Source: Paracrocinitomix sp039939375 (GTDB lineage: Bacteria > Bacteroidota > Bacteroidia > Flavobacteriales_D > Crocinitomicaceae). From it: a stretch of DNA of 64,000 nucleotides. This document shows positions 51,897 to 61,600 of this stretch, in pieces. The stretch spans positions 186,001 through 250,000 of the forward strand of contig JBDVJO010000004.1 of the NCBI GenBank assembly GCA_039939375.1. The letters run 5' to 3'. The translations under genes were made by a program, and so were the position numbers. Every line of letters starts with the position of its first letter. The first letter of the stretch is position 1. Below the pieces are notes generated by a model, which saw only the letters and a list, made by a program, of their open reading frames with translations, ran no database searches and was not told the DNA's origin.

Positions 51897-54041
51897 ATGC
51901 AAGGAAATTCACAAGACAACTTTTTTGAATCTAAAGTACTAGGCCACCCGGCAGGACTTTTTGTATTGTTCTTTACTGAAATGTGGGAACGTTTCTCTTA
52001 TTATGGAATGAGAGCCTTACTAATTCTATTCTTAACCAGTTCAATTGGTTTAGGTGGATGGGATTGGTCAGTTATGCAAGCCATGTCTCTTTATGGTACG
52101 TATACCGCAATGGTTTACCTAACTCCTATTTTAGGAGGTTTCATTGCCGATCAAATTATAGGATACAGAAAAGCCGTTGTAATTGGAGCTTTATTAATGA
52201 CACTTGGGCATGGTGCCATGGCTTTGGAAAGCGAAATGACCATGTACCTTGGAATCGCTTTACTAATTCTTGGTAACGGATTCTTTAAACCAAACATGAC
52301 TTCTATCATTTCTCATATGTACAAAGATGTACCAGAGAAAAAAGATGGAGCTTACACTATCTTTTACATGGGAGTGAACGCTGGTGCCTTCTTAGGAATC
52401 ATGCTTTGCGGGTACATTGGAACTAATGTTTCTTGGAGCTACGGTTTCGGTTTAGCTGGAATCTTTATGTTCTTAGGAATGTTACAATTCATGTTCGCTC
52501 AAAAGATTTTAGGATCAGTAGGATTAAAACCGATCAAAGGGGCAGTAGGCGCATTAGAAGCTGACGAAGTTTCTACTAAACCAACAAACGAAGAAACTAT
52601 TGATGATTTAGGTGAAACTGTGCAAAAGGATACACCATTAGGTAAAGGTGATAAATACAATCCATTCACTTTAGTTGACAGAGTTTTAATGTGGGTAAGT
52701 GCAATAATTGCAGTTGTATGGATTATCAATGATCCGGTATCTAAAATTGGAGGATACAACCTATTTAATTTTTACGTTGGAACTTTAGACGGAGCATCTT
52801 TCATGATTTTAATTGCGCTGGGGCTTTTCCTATTCCTAATCATTTCAAGGATCCTTAGATACGGAACGGTTGTTAGGGATAAAATGATTGTAGTTGCAAT
52901 ATTTGCGTTTTTCACAGTATTCTTCTGGGCTGCCTTTGAGCAAGCTGGTGGAACAATGACGCTATTTGCTGCTGATTTTACAGATAGAATAATGGCAGGC
53001 GGTTATGCAACTTTATTCATTATAATCGATTTAATTATTACCGTAGTTCCTATAGCGATTATTTCATGGGTACTAATTAAATTATTTGCTAAGACATTTA
53101 AAAAATATGCGCTCTCAAATATAATCTTGGCAGCATCATTCATTTTCATTTGGGGAATTGTAATCTGGAAAATCGACAGAAACTTATCTTCTAAAGCTTA
53201 TGTTGTATCATACCAATCCGTAGCAACAACAGAAATTGATCCTGACACTAATGAATTGATTGAAGTAGAACATGCAGTTTATGTTGGGTCAGGCGAATTC
53301 AAACCAGATGACGTTGTTTCAACCAAAACGACTAAAATTATTGAGCCTGTTGAAATGTCAATAGGACAGTCATTCTCTATTGTAGAAAAGAAAAGAGGCG
53401 GATTTAAATACCTAGACGAAGAAGGATTAGAATCCTACAGAGACCGAATGATATTTGATAGTCAGAGTCCAAAAATTCTGAATGCAACTGTAATGGAAGT
53501 TAAAGAAAATGAAGTCGAGATTGAACCTACTTGGTTCGGAATTTTAAATTCGTTATTCATTATTATGTTTGCTCCCTTATTTAGTAAATTGTGGGAAGGA
53601 AGATTCAACCCAAGAGGACCAGTTAAATATGGTCTTGGTCTCATTTTATTAGGGGCAGGATTTGGTGCATTAGCTCTGGGTGCACAAGGCTTAGGTCAAC
53701 TAGACGCCAATGGAAATGTAGTTCTGGTGAGTGTCTGGTGGCTAACTATTGCCTATTTGTTCCATACCCTGGGTGAGTTATGTTTATCTCCGGTTGGATT
53801 ATCATACGTTTCCAAATTAGTTCCTGGCAGAATGATTGCGTTCATGTTTGGAGTTTGGTACTTAGCAGTAGCAATTGGAAATAAATTAGCCAGCCTAGTT
53901 GGAGGAATGGTTGAAGAGATAACGAAAGACTACTCTCTTTCTACCTTCTTTATGATATTTACCATCATACCTATTGGGATGGGAGTACTAGCAATACTAT
54001 TAACACCTGTCATTAAGAAGTTTATGCATGGGGTCTACTAA
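51897..54041 (+). CDS. POT-family peptide transporter with large insertion
   Basis: 714 residues, about 190 longer than the neighbour. The ExxERFxYY motif (EMWERFSYYG, 28-37) and KPNMTSI, FEQAGG and C-terminal LGELCLSPVGLSYVSKL segments are intact. Between FTDR (about 361-364) and EPTWFGILN (543-551) there is an extra part with two predicted hydrophobic segments (about 370-398 and 405-424) and a soluble region (about 425-542). The rest aligns with the neighbour. Probably a peptide importer with a periplasmic insert. Confidence 0.92.
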   Translation: MQGNSQDNFFESKVLGHPAGLFVLFFTEMWERFSYYGMRALLILFLTSSIGLGGWDWSVMQAMSLYGTYTAMVYLTPILGGFIADQIIGYRKAVVIGALLMTLGHGAMALESEMTMYLGIALLILGNGFFKPNMTSIISHMYKDVPEKKDGAYTIFYMGVNAGAFLGIMLCGYIGTNVSWSYGFGLAGIFMFLGMLQFMFAQKILGSVGLKPIKGAVGALEADEVSTKPTNEETIDDLGETVQKDTPLGKGDKYNPFTLVDRVLMWVSAIIAVVWIINDPVSKIGGYNLFNFYVGTLDGASFMILIALGLFLFLIISRILRYGTVVRDKMIVVAIFAFFTVFFWAAFEQAGGTMTLFAADFTDRIMAGGYATLFIIIDLIITVVPIAIISWVLIKLFAKTFKKYALSNIILAASFIFIWGIVIWKIDRNLSSKAYVVSYQSVATTEIDPDTNELIEVEHAVYVGSGEFKPDDVVSTKTTKIIEPVEMSIGQSFSIVEKKRGGFKYLDEEGLESYRDRMIFDSQSPKILNATVMEVKENEVEIEPTWFGILNSLFIIMFAPLFSKLWEGRFNPRGPVKYGLGLILLGAGFGALALGAQGLGQLDANGNVVLVSVWWLTIAYLFHTLGELCLSPVGLSYVSKLVPGRMIAFMFGVWYLAVAIGNKLASLVGGMVEEITKDYSLSTFFMIFTIIPIGMGVLAILLTPVIKKFMHGVY

Positions 54042-54063
54042 ACCTCAGTATGTATATAAAACT

Positions 54064-54096
54064 AAAAAAGCCTTCTCAAATGAGAAGGCTTTTTTT
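54064..54096. terminator. Bidirectional terminator
   Basis: Perfect 15-base stem AAAAAAGCCTTCTCA/TGAGAAGGCTTTTTT with a two-base loop, between the POT gene and the convergent amidohydrolase gene. Confidence 0.88.
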
Positions 54097-54116
54097 ATTC
54101 CTCGAATTATATATGC

Positions 54117-55133
54117 TTATAAAAATCTGCTCTTATCAATATCTAACCAACTTAAGATAGAGTTACAAAACATGTTCTCTACATCTTGACTTGGTATGTC
54201 ACTTTCTTCAATAAATTTTCCGACTTCAAGATCACCTAGCGGGAACGGATAATCTGTACCTAGACAAACCTTTTCAGAACCCTGTACTTTTAAAATGTAT
54301 TTCAATAAATCAATGTCATGCGTAATACAATCTGTCCAGAATTTTCCTAAGTATTCTCTTGGGTTTACAGGATTATCAATCGCCACCAAATCTGGTCGAC
54401 AATTAAAGCCATGCTCTATTCTACCCATTGTTGGAATAAAAGATCCCCCCGCATGCGATAGCAAAACACGCAAGTTAGGCAATCGCTCCATCACACCTCC
54501 AAAAATTAAAGAGCACATAGCTCTAGAAGTCTCTGCAGGCATCCCTACTAACCATGGCAACCAATATTTTTCCATACTATGAAACCCCATCATCTCCCAA
54601 GGATGAATCATAATAGCTATTCCTAACTTCTCACATTCTTGAAAAATTGGAAAAAACTCGGCTTCACTTAAGTTCTTATCATTAATATTTGATCCTATTT
54701 GAATACCATCAATGTTCAGTTCATTTTTCAAGCGGTGTAATTCTTGAATTGCCAATTGGCTATCTTGCATTGGAATCGTTCCTAATGCCACATAATTTTT
54801 TGGATACTTGGCTTGTAAATCAGCCACATGATCATTTAAAAAACGACTTAACTCCAAACAATCTTTCCCTTCTGACCAGTATGAAAACATAACAGGAACG
54901 GTACAAACTACTTGTACTTGAGTATTGAACTCTTCATACTCTTTGATTCGGATATCTGCATCCCAACAGTTCTCTTCTATTGTTCTGAAATACTGATTCC
55001 CTTTCATCATATCCGCTTTTCCGGCTTGTGCAGATGAGGGTTTTAACCAAATAAAATCACCGTAACCAAATTTAGCCGTCCAATTAGGCATTTCTGGCGG
55101 CAAAATATGTGTGTGCATGTCTATTTTCAGCAT
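54117..55133 (-). CDS. ACMSD-like metal-dependent amidohydrolase
   Basis: 338 residues of the amidohydrolase fold (ACMSD subfamily). Metal-site motifs: HTH (His7, His9), an Ile-His-Pro-Trp-Glu segment, LSHAGG and GTDYPFP (the Asp). ACMSD decarboxylates 2-amino-3-carboxymuconate semialdehyde in 3-hydroxyanthranilate (kynurenine) breakdown. Other pathway genes are not visible in this window, so the substrate is inferred from family only. It follows the NTF2-like gene by 38 bases on the same strand. Confidence 0.82.
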   Translation of the reverse strand: MLKIDMHTHILPPEMPNWTAKFGYGDFIWLKPSSAQAGKADMMKGNQYFRTIEENCWDADIRIKEYEEFNTQVQVVCTVPVMFSYWSEGKDCLELSRFLNDHVADLQAKYPKNYVALGTIPMQDSQLAIQELHRLKNELNIDGIQIGSNINDKNLSEAEFFPIFQECEKLGIAIMIHPWEMMGFHSMEKYWLPWLVGMPAETSRAMCSLIFGGVMERLPNLRVLLSHAGGSFIPTMGRIEHGFNCRPDLVAIDNPVNPREYLGKFWTDCITHDIDLLKYILKVQGSEKVCLGTDYPFPLGDLEVGKFIEESDIPSQDVENMFCNSILSWLDIDKSRFL

Positions 55134-55171
55134 TTCTTGTCTTTTTTTAATTTTTTTGAAATTAACGATTT

Positions 55172-56041
55172 TTACTTCTTTCTCAGTTTAATAAACTTTT
55201 TGATTTTATCATTCTCAATTAAAACCGTGAGATTATACTGCGACAACTTCCATTCTCCATCAATTAATTGAACTACACCAGAACCCCTGCAACCTTCCAT
55301 CCAAGTTTCAAGCGACTCATCAAACCAGTATGTTTTTCCATCAGGAGAATGTCCCCAATTCCTGTTTGAAGGTTTAAAATCCCAAGCTTGCTTTTTTTCA
55401 AGGAAAAATGGTTCGCAAAACTTTCTAAACGCTGTTTTAGACCATCTCTCAGAAGGATCTGTACCCAAATAGAAGAAGTCATCATTCATAAAATCAAATA
55501 CCGCCTCTAACTCAACAGCTGCAATATCTTTGTGCCATTTATTCATAAGCCGATTCAACTCTTTAATGTTGTCTTTGTTTGAAGGCGCTTGATCTACAAC
55601 ATCTTCACCACACACAACATTATCAGTAGATAAAATGGTTTGCACCAACATTTTACCTTCCTTTTCTATCCATGTGTAATGATCGATTCCACAATGCGAA
55701 TATTTTCCATTGTAATAAAACATGAACTCAACCTTAACTGTATAAATCTGTGGCGCTACCTCTAGGGCTATCATTGAATGTATTTTCTCTTGATACATCC
55801 CCGACTTAAACTGTGGGCAAACACCTAAAAAATCGCCCAATTCAAAACCAAAAGTGGTGTCTTTCCCCACATGCATCACGTAAGCATCATCATGAAAAAA
55901 TGAGCTCACTTTTGCCGAATCACCTGCATTTAAGTATCCATATAATTGCTTTGTATTGTCTATTAAATATTGCTGAGCTATACTTTGATGCGTAAACATC
56001 AATAAAACTGCAACTCCTAATACTTTCAAACCTTTTAACAT
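55172..56041 (-). CDS. Exported two-domain NTF2/SnoaL-like protein
   Basis: 289 residues. Signal peptide (MLKGLKVLGVAVLLMFTHQSIAQ), then two NTF2-like domains: about 24-145 (GYLNAGDSAKVSSFFHDDAYVMHV) and about 155-275 (IAAVELEAVFDFMNDDFFYLGTD, GSGVVQLIDGEWKLSQYNL). The second half resembles SnoaL_3. Function unknown; two fused domains could bind a hydrophobic ligand in the periplasm. It is likely co-transcribed with the ACMSD-like gene downstream. Confidence 0.7.
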   Translation of the reverse strand: MLKGLKVLGVAVLLMFTHQSIAQQYLIDNTKQLYGYLNAGDSAKVSSFFHDDAYVMHVGKDTTFGFELGDFLGVCPQFKSGMYQEKIHSMIALEVAPQIYTVKVEFMFYYNGKYSHCGIDHYTWIEKEGKMLVQTILSTDNVVCGEDVVDQAPSNKDNIKELNRLMNKWHKDIAAVELEAVFDFMNDDFFYLGTDPSERWSKTAFRKFCEPFFLEKKQAWDFKPSNRNWGHSPDGKTYWFDESLETWMEGCRGSGVVQLIDGEWKLSQYNLTVLIENDKIKKFIKLRKK

Positions 56042-56090
56042 AACTATCTACCAATTATCATTGGAGCTAAAAATATTAAGAAACATCTGT

Positions 56091-56098
56091 TATTTTTG
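56091..56098 (+). promoter_or_regulatory. Predicted -7 element of the M16 gene (TATTTTTG)
   Basis: Matches TAnnTTTG, 22 bases upstream of the ATG at 56121; no clear -33 element at the expected distance. Confidence 0.4.
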
Positions 56099-56120
56099 CA
56101 ATTCGATAATATAATTAATT

Positions 56121-57623
56121 ATGAAAATGAAAAATTGGTTGGTTGCCGCAGGGATAATTTCCTCATTATCAGTAAATGCGCAAGATTCAAGAAAAATAGA
56201 TTTTGTTGAATATGATTTAGATAATGGGATGCATGTAATCTTGCATGAAGATCACTCTACTCCTATTGCTGCTGTTACTATTTTGTATCACGTTGGTTCA
56301 AAAAATGAAAATGTTGGAAGAACAGGGTTTGCTCACTTCTTTGAGCACTTAATGTTTGAAGGAACTACAAATATTGATAGACATACTTATGACAAGTTTG
56401 TTGAAAGTGCTGGTGGAACTTTAAACGCAAACACGTCACAAGACAGAACATTCTACTACGAATTGTTGCCTTCAAATCAGTTAGAACTTGGTTTATGGTT
56501 AGAATCTGAAAGATTGCTTCATGCAAAGGTAGAAGACATAGGAATTGAAACTCAAAGAGAAGTTGTAAAAGAAGAGAAAAGACAACGTATGGATAATCAA
56601 CCTTACGGTTCATTAATGTATGAGGTTTTTAGAAGAGCTTACAAAGAGCATCCTTACAAATGGGTTCCAATTGGATCAATGGAAGATTTAGATGCGGCTC
56701 AAGAAGAAGATTACGTTAACTTTTACCGTACTTTCTATGTGCCACATAACGCAACATTATCTATTGCAGGTGACATTGATATCGAGCAAACGAAAAAATG
56801 GATTGATGCTTATTTTGGTACCATTCCAAATGGCGACAAACTTGATATCTATAGAGATAAAGAATTTTTAACATTAGAGAAATTCCAAGAAAAATATGAC
56901 GCAGCCTTAAGAGGTAGAGCTACATCAAAAGACTTTATGGGCGATTGGCACAACAACATGCCTACTGAAGAGTTCATTGCCAAGTATTTTCCTAAAGCCT
57001 CTGAAGAGCAACACCCAGTTCCGAGACCTACGATTAAAGAAGGAATGTTACAGGAAGAAATTAGAGATACGGTTTACGACAACATTCAGCTTCCTGCTGT
57101 AATTATGGCGTACAGAATTCCTGAGTTAAAACATAAAGATCACTACGCAGTAGAAATGTTGAGTATGTTATTGTCTCAAGGAAACAGCTCTAGATTCAAT
57201 AAAAACGTGGTTGAAAAACAACAAAAAGCAATGGCTGCATTTGCATTTCCTTTTGGATTAGAAGATCCAGGAATTATGTTATCTCTTGCCTTAGCCAATG
57301 TTGGTGTAGATCTTAAAGATCTTGAAGATGCCTTAGACGCAGAAGTTGAGAACACTCAAAATGAATTGATCTCAGATGAAGAGTTTGAGAAATTGAGAAA
57401 CATGGTTGAAAGCGATTTCATTTCATCTAATTCAACAATGGCCGGAATCGCCGAGACATTAGCAAATTACCACGTTTATAATGGTTCTACTGATTTAATC
57501 AATACTGAAATTGAGAAATTTATGTCAGTAACAAAAGAAGACATCATGAGAGTTGCGAAAACATACTTTGTTGAATCAAACAGAGTAATTCTTTACTACT
57601 TACCAAAAGAACCACAAAACTAA
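56121..57623 (+). CDS. M16-family metallopeptidase, catalytic
   Basis: 500 residues with a signal peptide (ending SVNAQ). The inverted zinc motif HFFEH (72-76) is intact, with the distal Glu in REVVKEEK. It is a pitrilysin-family zinc peptidase, periplasmic or outside the cell. The next gene, 29 bases downstream, encodes a non-catalytic partner, a common M16 arrangement in which two different chains form the active enzyme. Confidence 0.93.
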   Translation: MKMKNWLVAAGIISSLSVNAQDSRKIDFVEYDLDNGMHVILHEDHSTPIAAVTILYHVGSKNENVGRTGFAHFFEHLMFEGTTNIDRHTYDKFVESAGGTLNANTSQDRTFYYELLPSNQLELGLWLESERLLHAKVEDIGIETQREVVKEEKRQRMDNQPYGSLMYEVFRRAYKEHPYKWVPIGSMEDLDAAQEEDYVNFYRTFYVPHNATLSIAGDIDIEQTKKWIDAYFGTIPNGDKLDIYRDKEFLTLEKFQEKYDAALRGRATSKDFMGDWHNNMPTEEFIAKYFPKASEEQHPVPRPTIKEGMLQEEIRDTVYDNIQLPAVIMAYRIPELKHKDHYAVEMLSMLLSQGNSSRFNKNVVEKQQKAMAAFAFPFGLEDPGIMLSLALANVGVDLKDLEDALDAEVENTQNELISDEEFEKLRNMVESDFISSNSTMAGIAETLANYHVYNGSTDLINTEIEKFMSVTKEDIMRVAKTYFVESNRVILYYLPKEPQN

Positions 57624-57652
57624 TTTGAGACTAAGAGATTAAAAAAAATTAT

Positions 57653-59791
57653 ATGAAAAAGAATATTTTAATAGCCGCTTTTACCCTCTTATTCGCTTTT
57701 GGGTCATTAGCACAGATAGACAGATCGGTTACACCAAAACCACAACCGAACCCTGAAATTAAAATCAACATTCCGGATGTAATCACAACGGAAAACGGAT
57801 TAAAAGTAATCGTGGTAGAAAACCACAAACTTCCTAAAGTTTCGTTCAATCTTTATGTGGATTATCCCATAATGACAGAAGGAGACAAGTCAGGAATGAG
57901 TGATGTTTTCGGTCAACTTTTAAGCTCTGGAACCACCACCACAAGCAAAGATGATTTTGATGCAAAAATTGATTACATGGGAGCAACAGTTGCTACCAAT
58001 TCTAGAGGATTTTTTGCTTCGTCATTAAAAAAGCATACACCTAAAATGTTAGCTTTATTAAGCGAAATGATTACGGCTCCTGCTTTTCCTCAGGATGAGT
58101 TTGACAGAATCGTAAAACAAAACGTTTCAGCTTTGGCCTCAGAAAAATCTAACCCAGACGCAATGGCAGGTAATGTTGCAGGCGTTGTCAATTATGGAGC
58201 AGATCATCCCTACGGTGAAGTTACTACTGAAGCAACACTTGGAAATATCACCTTAGATGATATCAAAAGTCACTACAAAAATTATTTTGTTCCCAACATG
58301 GCTTATTTAGTTATTGTTGGAGATGTGACCCAAGAAGAGGCAAAAACTTATGTCGATAAATATTTCGGTTCTTGGAAACAAGGAAAAGAGTCTAAAACTG
58401 CAGCCTTCACCTCTCCTACTTCTGAAGGAAACAATGTATACTTCGTTGATAAGCCAGGAGCAGTTCAATCTAGAATAACGATCACACACAACTTGGACTT
58501 AAAGCCAGGTCATGAAGATGTTATCAAATTAAAAGTATTGAACCAGATTTTGGGAGGTGGAAGTTTCTCTGCGAGATTAATGTCCAACTTAAGAGAAGAT
58601 AAAGCTTATACTTATGGTTGTTACTCTTCATTTTCTCCAGACGTAATCAAAGGATCATTTTCTGCAGGTGGAAACTTCAGAAACGAAGTGACAGACAGTG
58701 CAATCGTACAAATCATTGCTGAAATTGAAAAAATCGCGCAAAACCCAGTTACAGATAAAGAACTAGAGCTAGTTAAAAACAGTATGACTGGAGCATTCGC
58801 AAGATCTTTAGAGCGTCCTGAAACCATGGCACAGTTTGCTTTGAATACGGTTCGTTATAACTTGCCTAAAGATTACTACGCTACTTACTTAAAAGCAATT
58901 GAAAGCGTAACTAAAGACGATTTATTGGCGGTGGCTAAAAAATATTTACGCCCAGACAATTTGAATATTATCGTGGTTGGAAACGAAGAAGTAGCAGAAA
59001 AGCTGTCTGTTTTTGATAACAATGGCGGAACTGAATTCAAAAATGCTGAAGGTAAAGAACAGATCAAATTAAAAGCGGTTCCTGCAGGAGTTACAGCAGA
59101 GTCTATCGTTCAGAAATACATGTATCAATCTTTATCTGTGAACAACAAAGCCGATTTCGATAAAAAAATGAAGAAAATTGGATTTGTAATGAAAGTTCAG
59201 AAAGCCTTTGTTGAAGCAATGAATGCTGACTTAATCATGACAACATATGCAGGAACGCCTAATAAAACAGCTACACAAGTGAAGGCTAATATGGGAACAG
59301 GTTTAATGACTGTTCAAAAAGAATATTTCAATGGTGAATCTGGAGGCTCTTTTGTAATGGGGCAAGGAAAAACGAAATTTGAAGGAGAAGAATTGGAAAA
59401 GAAAAAGAAAAGTAATTCCTTCTTATTTAGCCAAAAGAACTATTTCTCAGATGACAATTACACAATTGATTTAATGGGAATAGATGAAATTGACGGCAAA
59501 GAGTATTACAAAATGAAAGTTTCTAAAAAAGATAGCGAAGACTTTGCTTACGAGTATTACTCGGTTGAGACAGGCTGGCTTGTTATAGAAGAATCATTTT
59601 CTAAAGATGATGATGGAAATGCCGTTTCTGCCAAAGTAATGTACAAGGAATATTATGATGTCAAAAAAGGAATCATGATGCCTAAGAAGACCGTTATTGA
59701 TCAAATGGGTCAACAAATGGAATTCGTAGTGCAGGAAGTAGTCATAAAAAAGAAACCAAAATCTACCGCATTTGACGGAGACTTTAAATAA
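57653..59791 (+). CDS. M16-family non-catalytic subunit with C-terminal extension
   Basis: 712 residues with a signal peptide (ending SLAQ). The M16 fold is clear, but the zinc motif is replaced: GMSDVFGQLLSSGTT stands where HxxEH should be (residues 81-94). The R/Y-type substrate-binding pair is present in GGGSFSARLMSNLREDKAYTYG style sequence (about 302-323). Residues from about 470 on form an extra beta-rich extension (KYLMYQ... to end; with KEYFNGESGGSFVMGQG) seen in some Bacteroidota M16 proteins. It probably pairs with the catalytic chain upstream. Confidence 0.9.
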   Translation: MKKNILIAAFTLLFAFGSLAQIDRSVTPKPQPNPEIKINIPDVITTENGLKVIVVENHKLPKVSFNLYVDYPIMTEGDKSGMSDVFGQLLSSGTTTTSKDDFDAKIDYMGATVATNSRGFFASSLKKHTPKMLALLSEMITAPAFPQDEFDRIVKQNVSALASEKSNPDAMAGNVAGVVNYGADHPYGEVTTEATLGNITLDDIKSHYKNYFVPNMAYLVIVGDVTQEEAKTYVDKYFGSWKQGKESKTAAFTSPTSEGNNVYFVDKPGAVQSRITITHNLDLKPGHEDVIKLKVLNQILGGGSFSARLMSNLREDKAYTYGCYSSFSPDVIKGSFSAGGNFRNEVTDSAIVQIIAEIEKIAQNPVTDKELELVKNSMTGAFARSLERPETMAQFALNTVRYNLPKDYYATYLKAIESVTKDDLLAVAKKYLRPDNLNIIVVGNEEVAEKLSVFDNNGGTEFKNAEGKEQIKLKAVPAGVTAESIVQKYMYQSLSVNNKADFDKKMKKIGFVMKVQKAFVEAMNADLIMTTYAGTPNKTATQVKANMGTGLMTVQKEYFNGESGGSFVMGQGKTKFEGEELEKKKKSNSFLFSQKNYFSDDNYTIDLMGIDEIDGKEYYKMKVSKKDSEDFAYEYYSVETGWLVIEESFSKDDDGNAVSAKVMYKEYYDVKKGIMMPKKTVIDQMGQQMEFVVQEVVIKKKPKSTAFDGDFK

Positions 59792-59793
59792 TT

Positions 59794-59825
59794 AAAAAGC
59801 CTTGCATTCAGCAAGGCTTTTTTTT
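59794..59825 (+). terminator. Terminator after the M16 pair
   Basis: Stem AAAAAGCCTTGC/GCAAGGCTTTTT with a five-base loop and a T-tract, directly after the stop at 59791. Confidence 0.87.
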
Positions 59826-59836
59826 ATCTTATCCTC

Positions 59837-60202
59837 ATGAAAACAATAGCACTACTTTTATCTTCATTGCTGGTTGCCTTTGCATTTAGTCAGGCAAATA
59901 CTATTGACTATGAAACTGTACATGAAAAGAAGAAAGAATTTGTGAACGGAGTAATAATTGAAAAAAAGTTTATTAATAAGGTAGGCGAAGCCTTAGATTT
60001 TGGTGAACTCTATCTAAGATCTGGCAAGCATGATTACTTTATCAAACTGGCTGACAGCTCGGTTAAGAAAGATGAATTAATGGCTATTCTTGGGCTCAAA
60101 AAAAGGTTTAAAGTTGCTTTCAAAGAAGGACTTTGGGACACAGACTCGCCTAATGTTCAAAGCAGAACCGGAGAATATGTGGTTATTCTTGAAATCCTTT
60201 AA
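59837..60202 (+). CDS. Exported hypothetical protein
   Basis: 121 residues with a signal peptide (ending AFSQ). Mature region is small, charged and beta-rich (VVILEIL at the end), with no recognised motif. It starts 12 bases after the terminator of the M16 genes, so its promoter must lie in or before that hairpin, or it is expressed by read-through. Function unknown. Confidence 0.6.
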   Translation: MKTIALLLSSLLVAFAFSQANTIDYETVHEKKKEFVNGVIIEKKFINKVGEALDFGELYLRSGKHDYFIKLADSSVKKDELMAILGLKKRFKVAFKEGLWDTDSPNVQSRTGEYVVILEIL

Positions 60203-60278
60203 TAGCTTAGATTTCTGGATTTATCGAAATGTTAACAAAATCTTCATATAAAACTTACGTTTTCAGTAATATAAGTCG

Positions 60279-60286
60279 TAATTTTG
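60279..60286 (+). promoter_or_regulatory. Predicted -7 element (TAATTTTG)
   Basis: Matches TAnnTTTG, 32 bases upstream of the ATG at 60319. Confidence 0.45.
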
Positions 60287-60318
60287 AAAGGTTACCTTTT
60301 ACAAGGTGAATTGAAAAA

Positions 60319-61506
60319 ATGAAAAAACTCTTGCTCATAGGATTATTGTGTCTTAGCTATTCTGGCTTTGGACAAGTTATATTTCTTGAAACCTTCACTA
60401 ATGCAGATGGAACTGTCACAGGTTTTGATGACATAGGAGGAGTTGCATGGGTTGCAGATTGTTTTTATTGCGCACCTGCCACTGCGACTGACTACAACCA
60501 GGTTGAAGGAAACTTATTAGAAAATAGAGATTCAAATGGTCCGGCATACTGGACTACAAGTGACATAGACATCTCGACATGTACAGAAGGAATCACCATA
60601 TCATTGGACATTTCTGAAGTAGGGACTTTAGAAGGACTTGGAGTAACTTGTGCCGGAGGATGCTCTGCCACAGATATTATTAAACTAGAAGTATCATACG
60701 ATTCTGGCGTAAGCTGGGTTCCTTTTTCTGACGCTATAAACGGCACTACATCAACAGCTGCAATCGCGTGTAATTGTGGTGGATGTGGAGCACCTACTAC
60801 TACCTACCCTGTCGTTTGGTGTGGTGACACATTATTCGGTCCAACCATTGCAACTGATGATTTCACATCTAACACCTTTAACGATTGCGTAAGTGTGGGT
60901 ATTTCAAACACATTGCAAATCAGAACCACTACTATGGTTTGGGCCGGATCTGAATACTTACAAATAGATAATGTTTCTTTAACCTGTACTAACTGTGCCT
61001 TGCCAGTAGAGATTGGTTTATTTGAAGCAGAAAGAATAGATAACATTGTTGATTTAAATTGGAAGACCTTAAGTGAAACCAACAATAAAAAATTCAATAT
61101 TCAACGATCTACGGATGGAAAAATATTCGAAAAAATTGGTTCTACCAAAGGAAGCATTAACGCAATGCATCAAATTGAATATCAATTTATTGATAAAAAT
61201 CCTCTAAATAGATCTGTCGTTTATTATCGCTTAGAACAAGTAGATTTAAACGGGAAGAAAAAATACTCAGAGGTAAAAACTGTACTTTACAGAGAAGCAG
61301 ATATTTATCATGACGGAACTAACCTTCAAATATCGTTTGATCAAAAACAAAATAGAACTTATAACCTCAATATTTACAACCTCTCCGGACAACTTGTCCA
61401 TAATCAAGTTGTGAATACCGACTCAAATGTGAAATGGTCAAAATCTGGGTTTTACATAGTTGAAATTCCGGAAATTAATTTCAGAAAGAAAATTTTAGTC
61501 CCTTAG
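60319..61506 (+). CDS. Secreted protein with T9SS type A-like sorting domain
   Basis: 395 residues. Signal peptide (MKKLLLIGLLCLSYSGFGQ); a Cys-rich beta-sandwich head (residues about 20-235, VSYDSGVSW and ATTTYPVVWCGD); then the ALPVEIGLFEAERIDNIVDL boundary of a fibronectin III-like module; and a C-terminal NIYNLSGQLVHNQV...GFYIVEI part, a somewhat degenerate type A sorting domain. Predicted to be exported by T9SS and surface-bound or released. It precedes dnaB and ends about 95 bases before it. Confidence 0.82.
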   Translation: MKKLLLIGLLCLSYSGFGQVIFLETFTNADGTVTGFDDIGGVAWVADCFYCAPATATDYNQVEGNLLENRDSNGPAYWTTSDIDISTCTEGITISLDISEVGTLEGLGVTCAGGCSATDIIKLEVSYDSGVSWVPFSDAINGTTSTAAIACNCGGCGAPTTTYPVVWCGDTLFGPTIATDDFTSNTFNDCVSVGISNTLQIRTTTMVWAGSEYLQIDNVSLTCTNCALPVEIGLFEAERIDNIVDLNWKTLSETNNKKFNIQRSTDGKIFEKIGSTKGSINAMHQIEYQFIDKNPLNRSVVYYRLEQVDLNGKKKYSEVKTVLYREADIYHDGTNLQISFDQKQNRTYNLNIYNLSGQLVHNQVVNTDSNVKWSKSGFYIVEIPEINFRKKILVP

Positions 61507-61587
61507 TCAACAATTACTAGGCATTATTCAATTTTTTACTGTTAATAAAAATAAAACAGGAGTCCACTTAAACCCCTTAAAATAAGC

Positions 61588-61595
61588 TATCTTTG
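61588..61595 (+). promoter_or_regulatory. Predicted -7 element of dnaB (TATCTTTG)
   Basis: Matches TAnnTTTG and ends five bases before the dnaB ATG, so a leaderless or nearly leaderless mRNA is predicted. Confidence 0.5.
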
Positions 61596-61600
61596 TTAAG

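Noticed and set aside
51983..52276. Plus-strand open frame overlapping the second POT gene in another frame
   Set aside because: It is inside the supported POT coding region and has no domain or start signal of its own.
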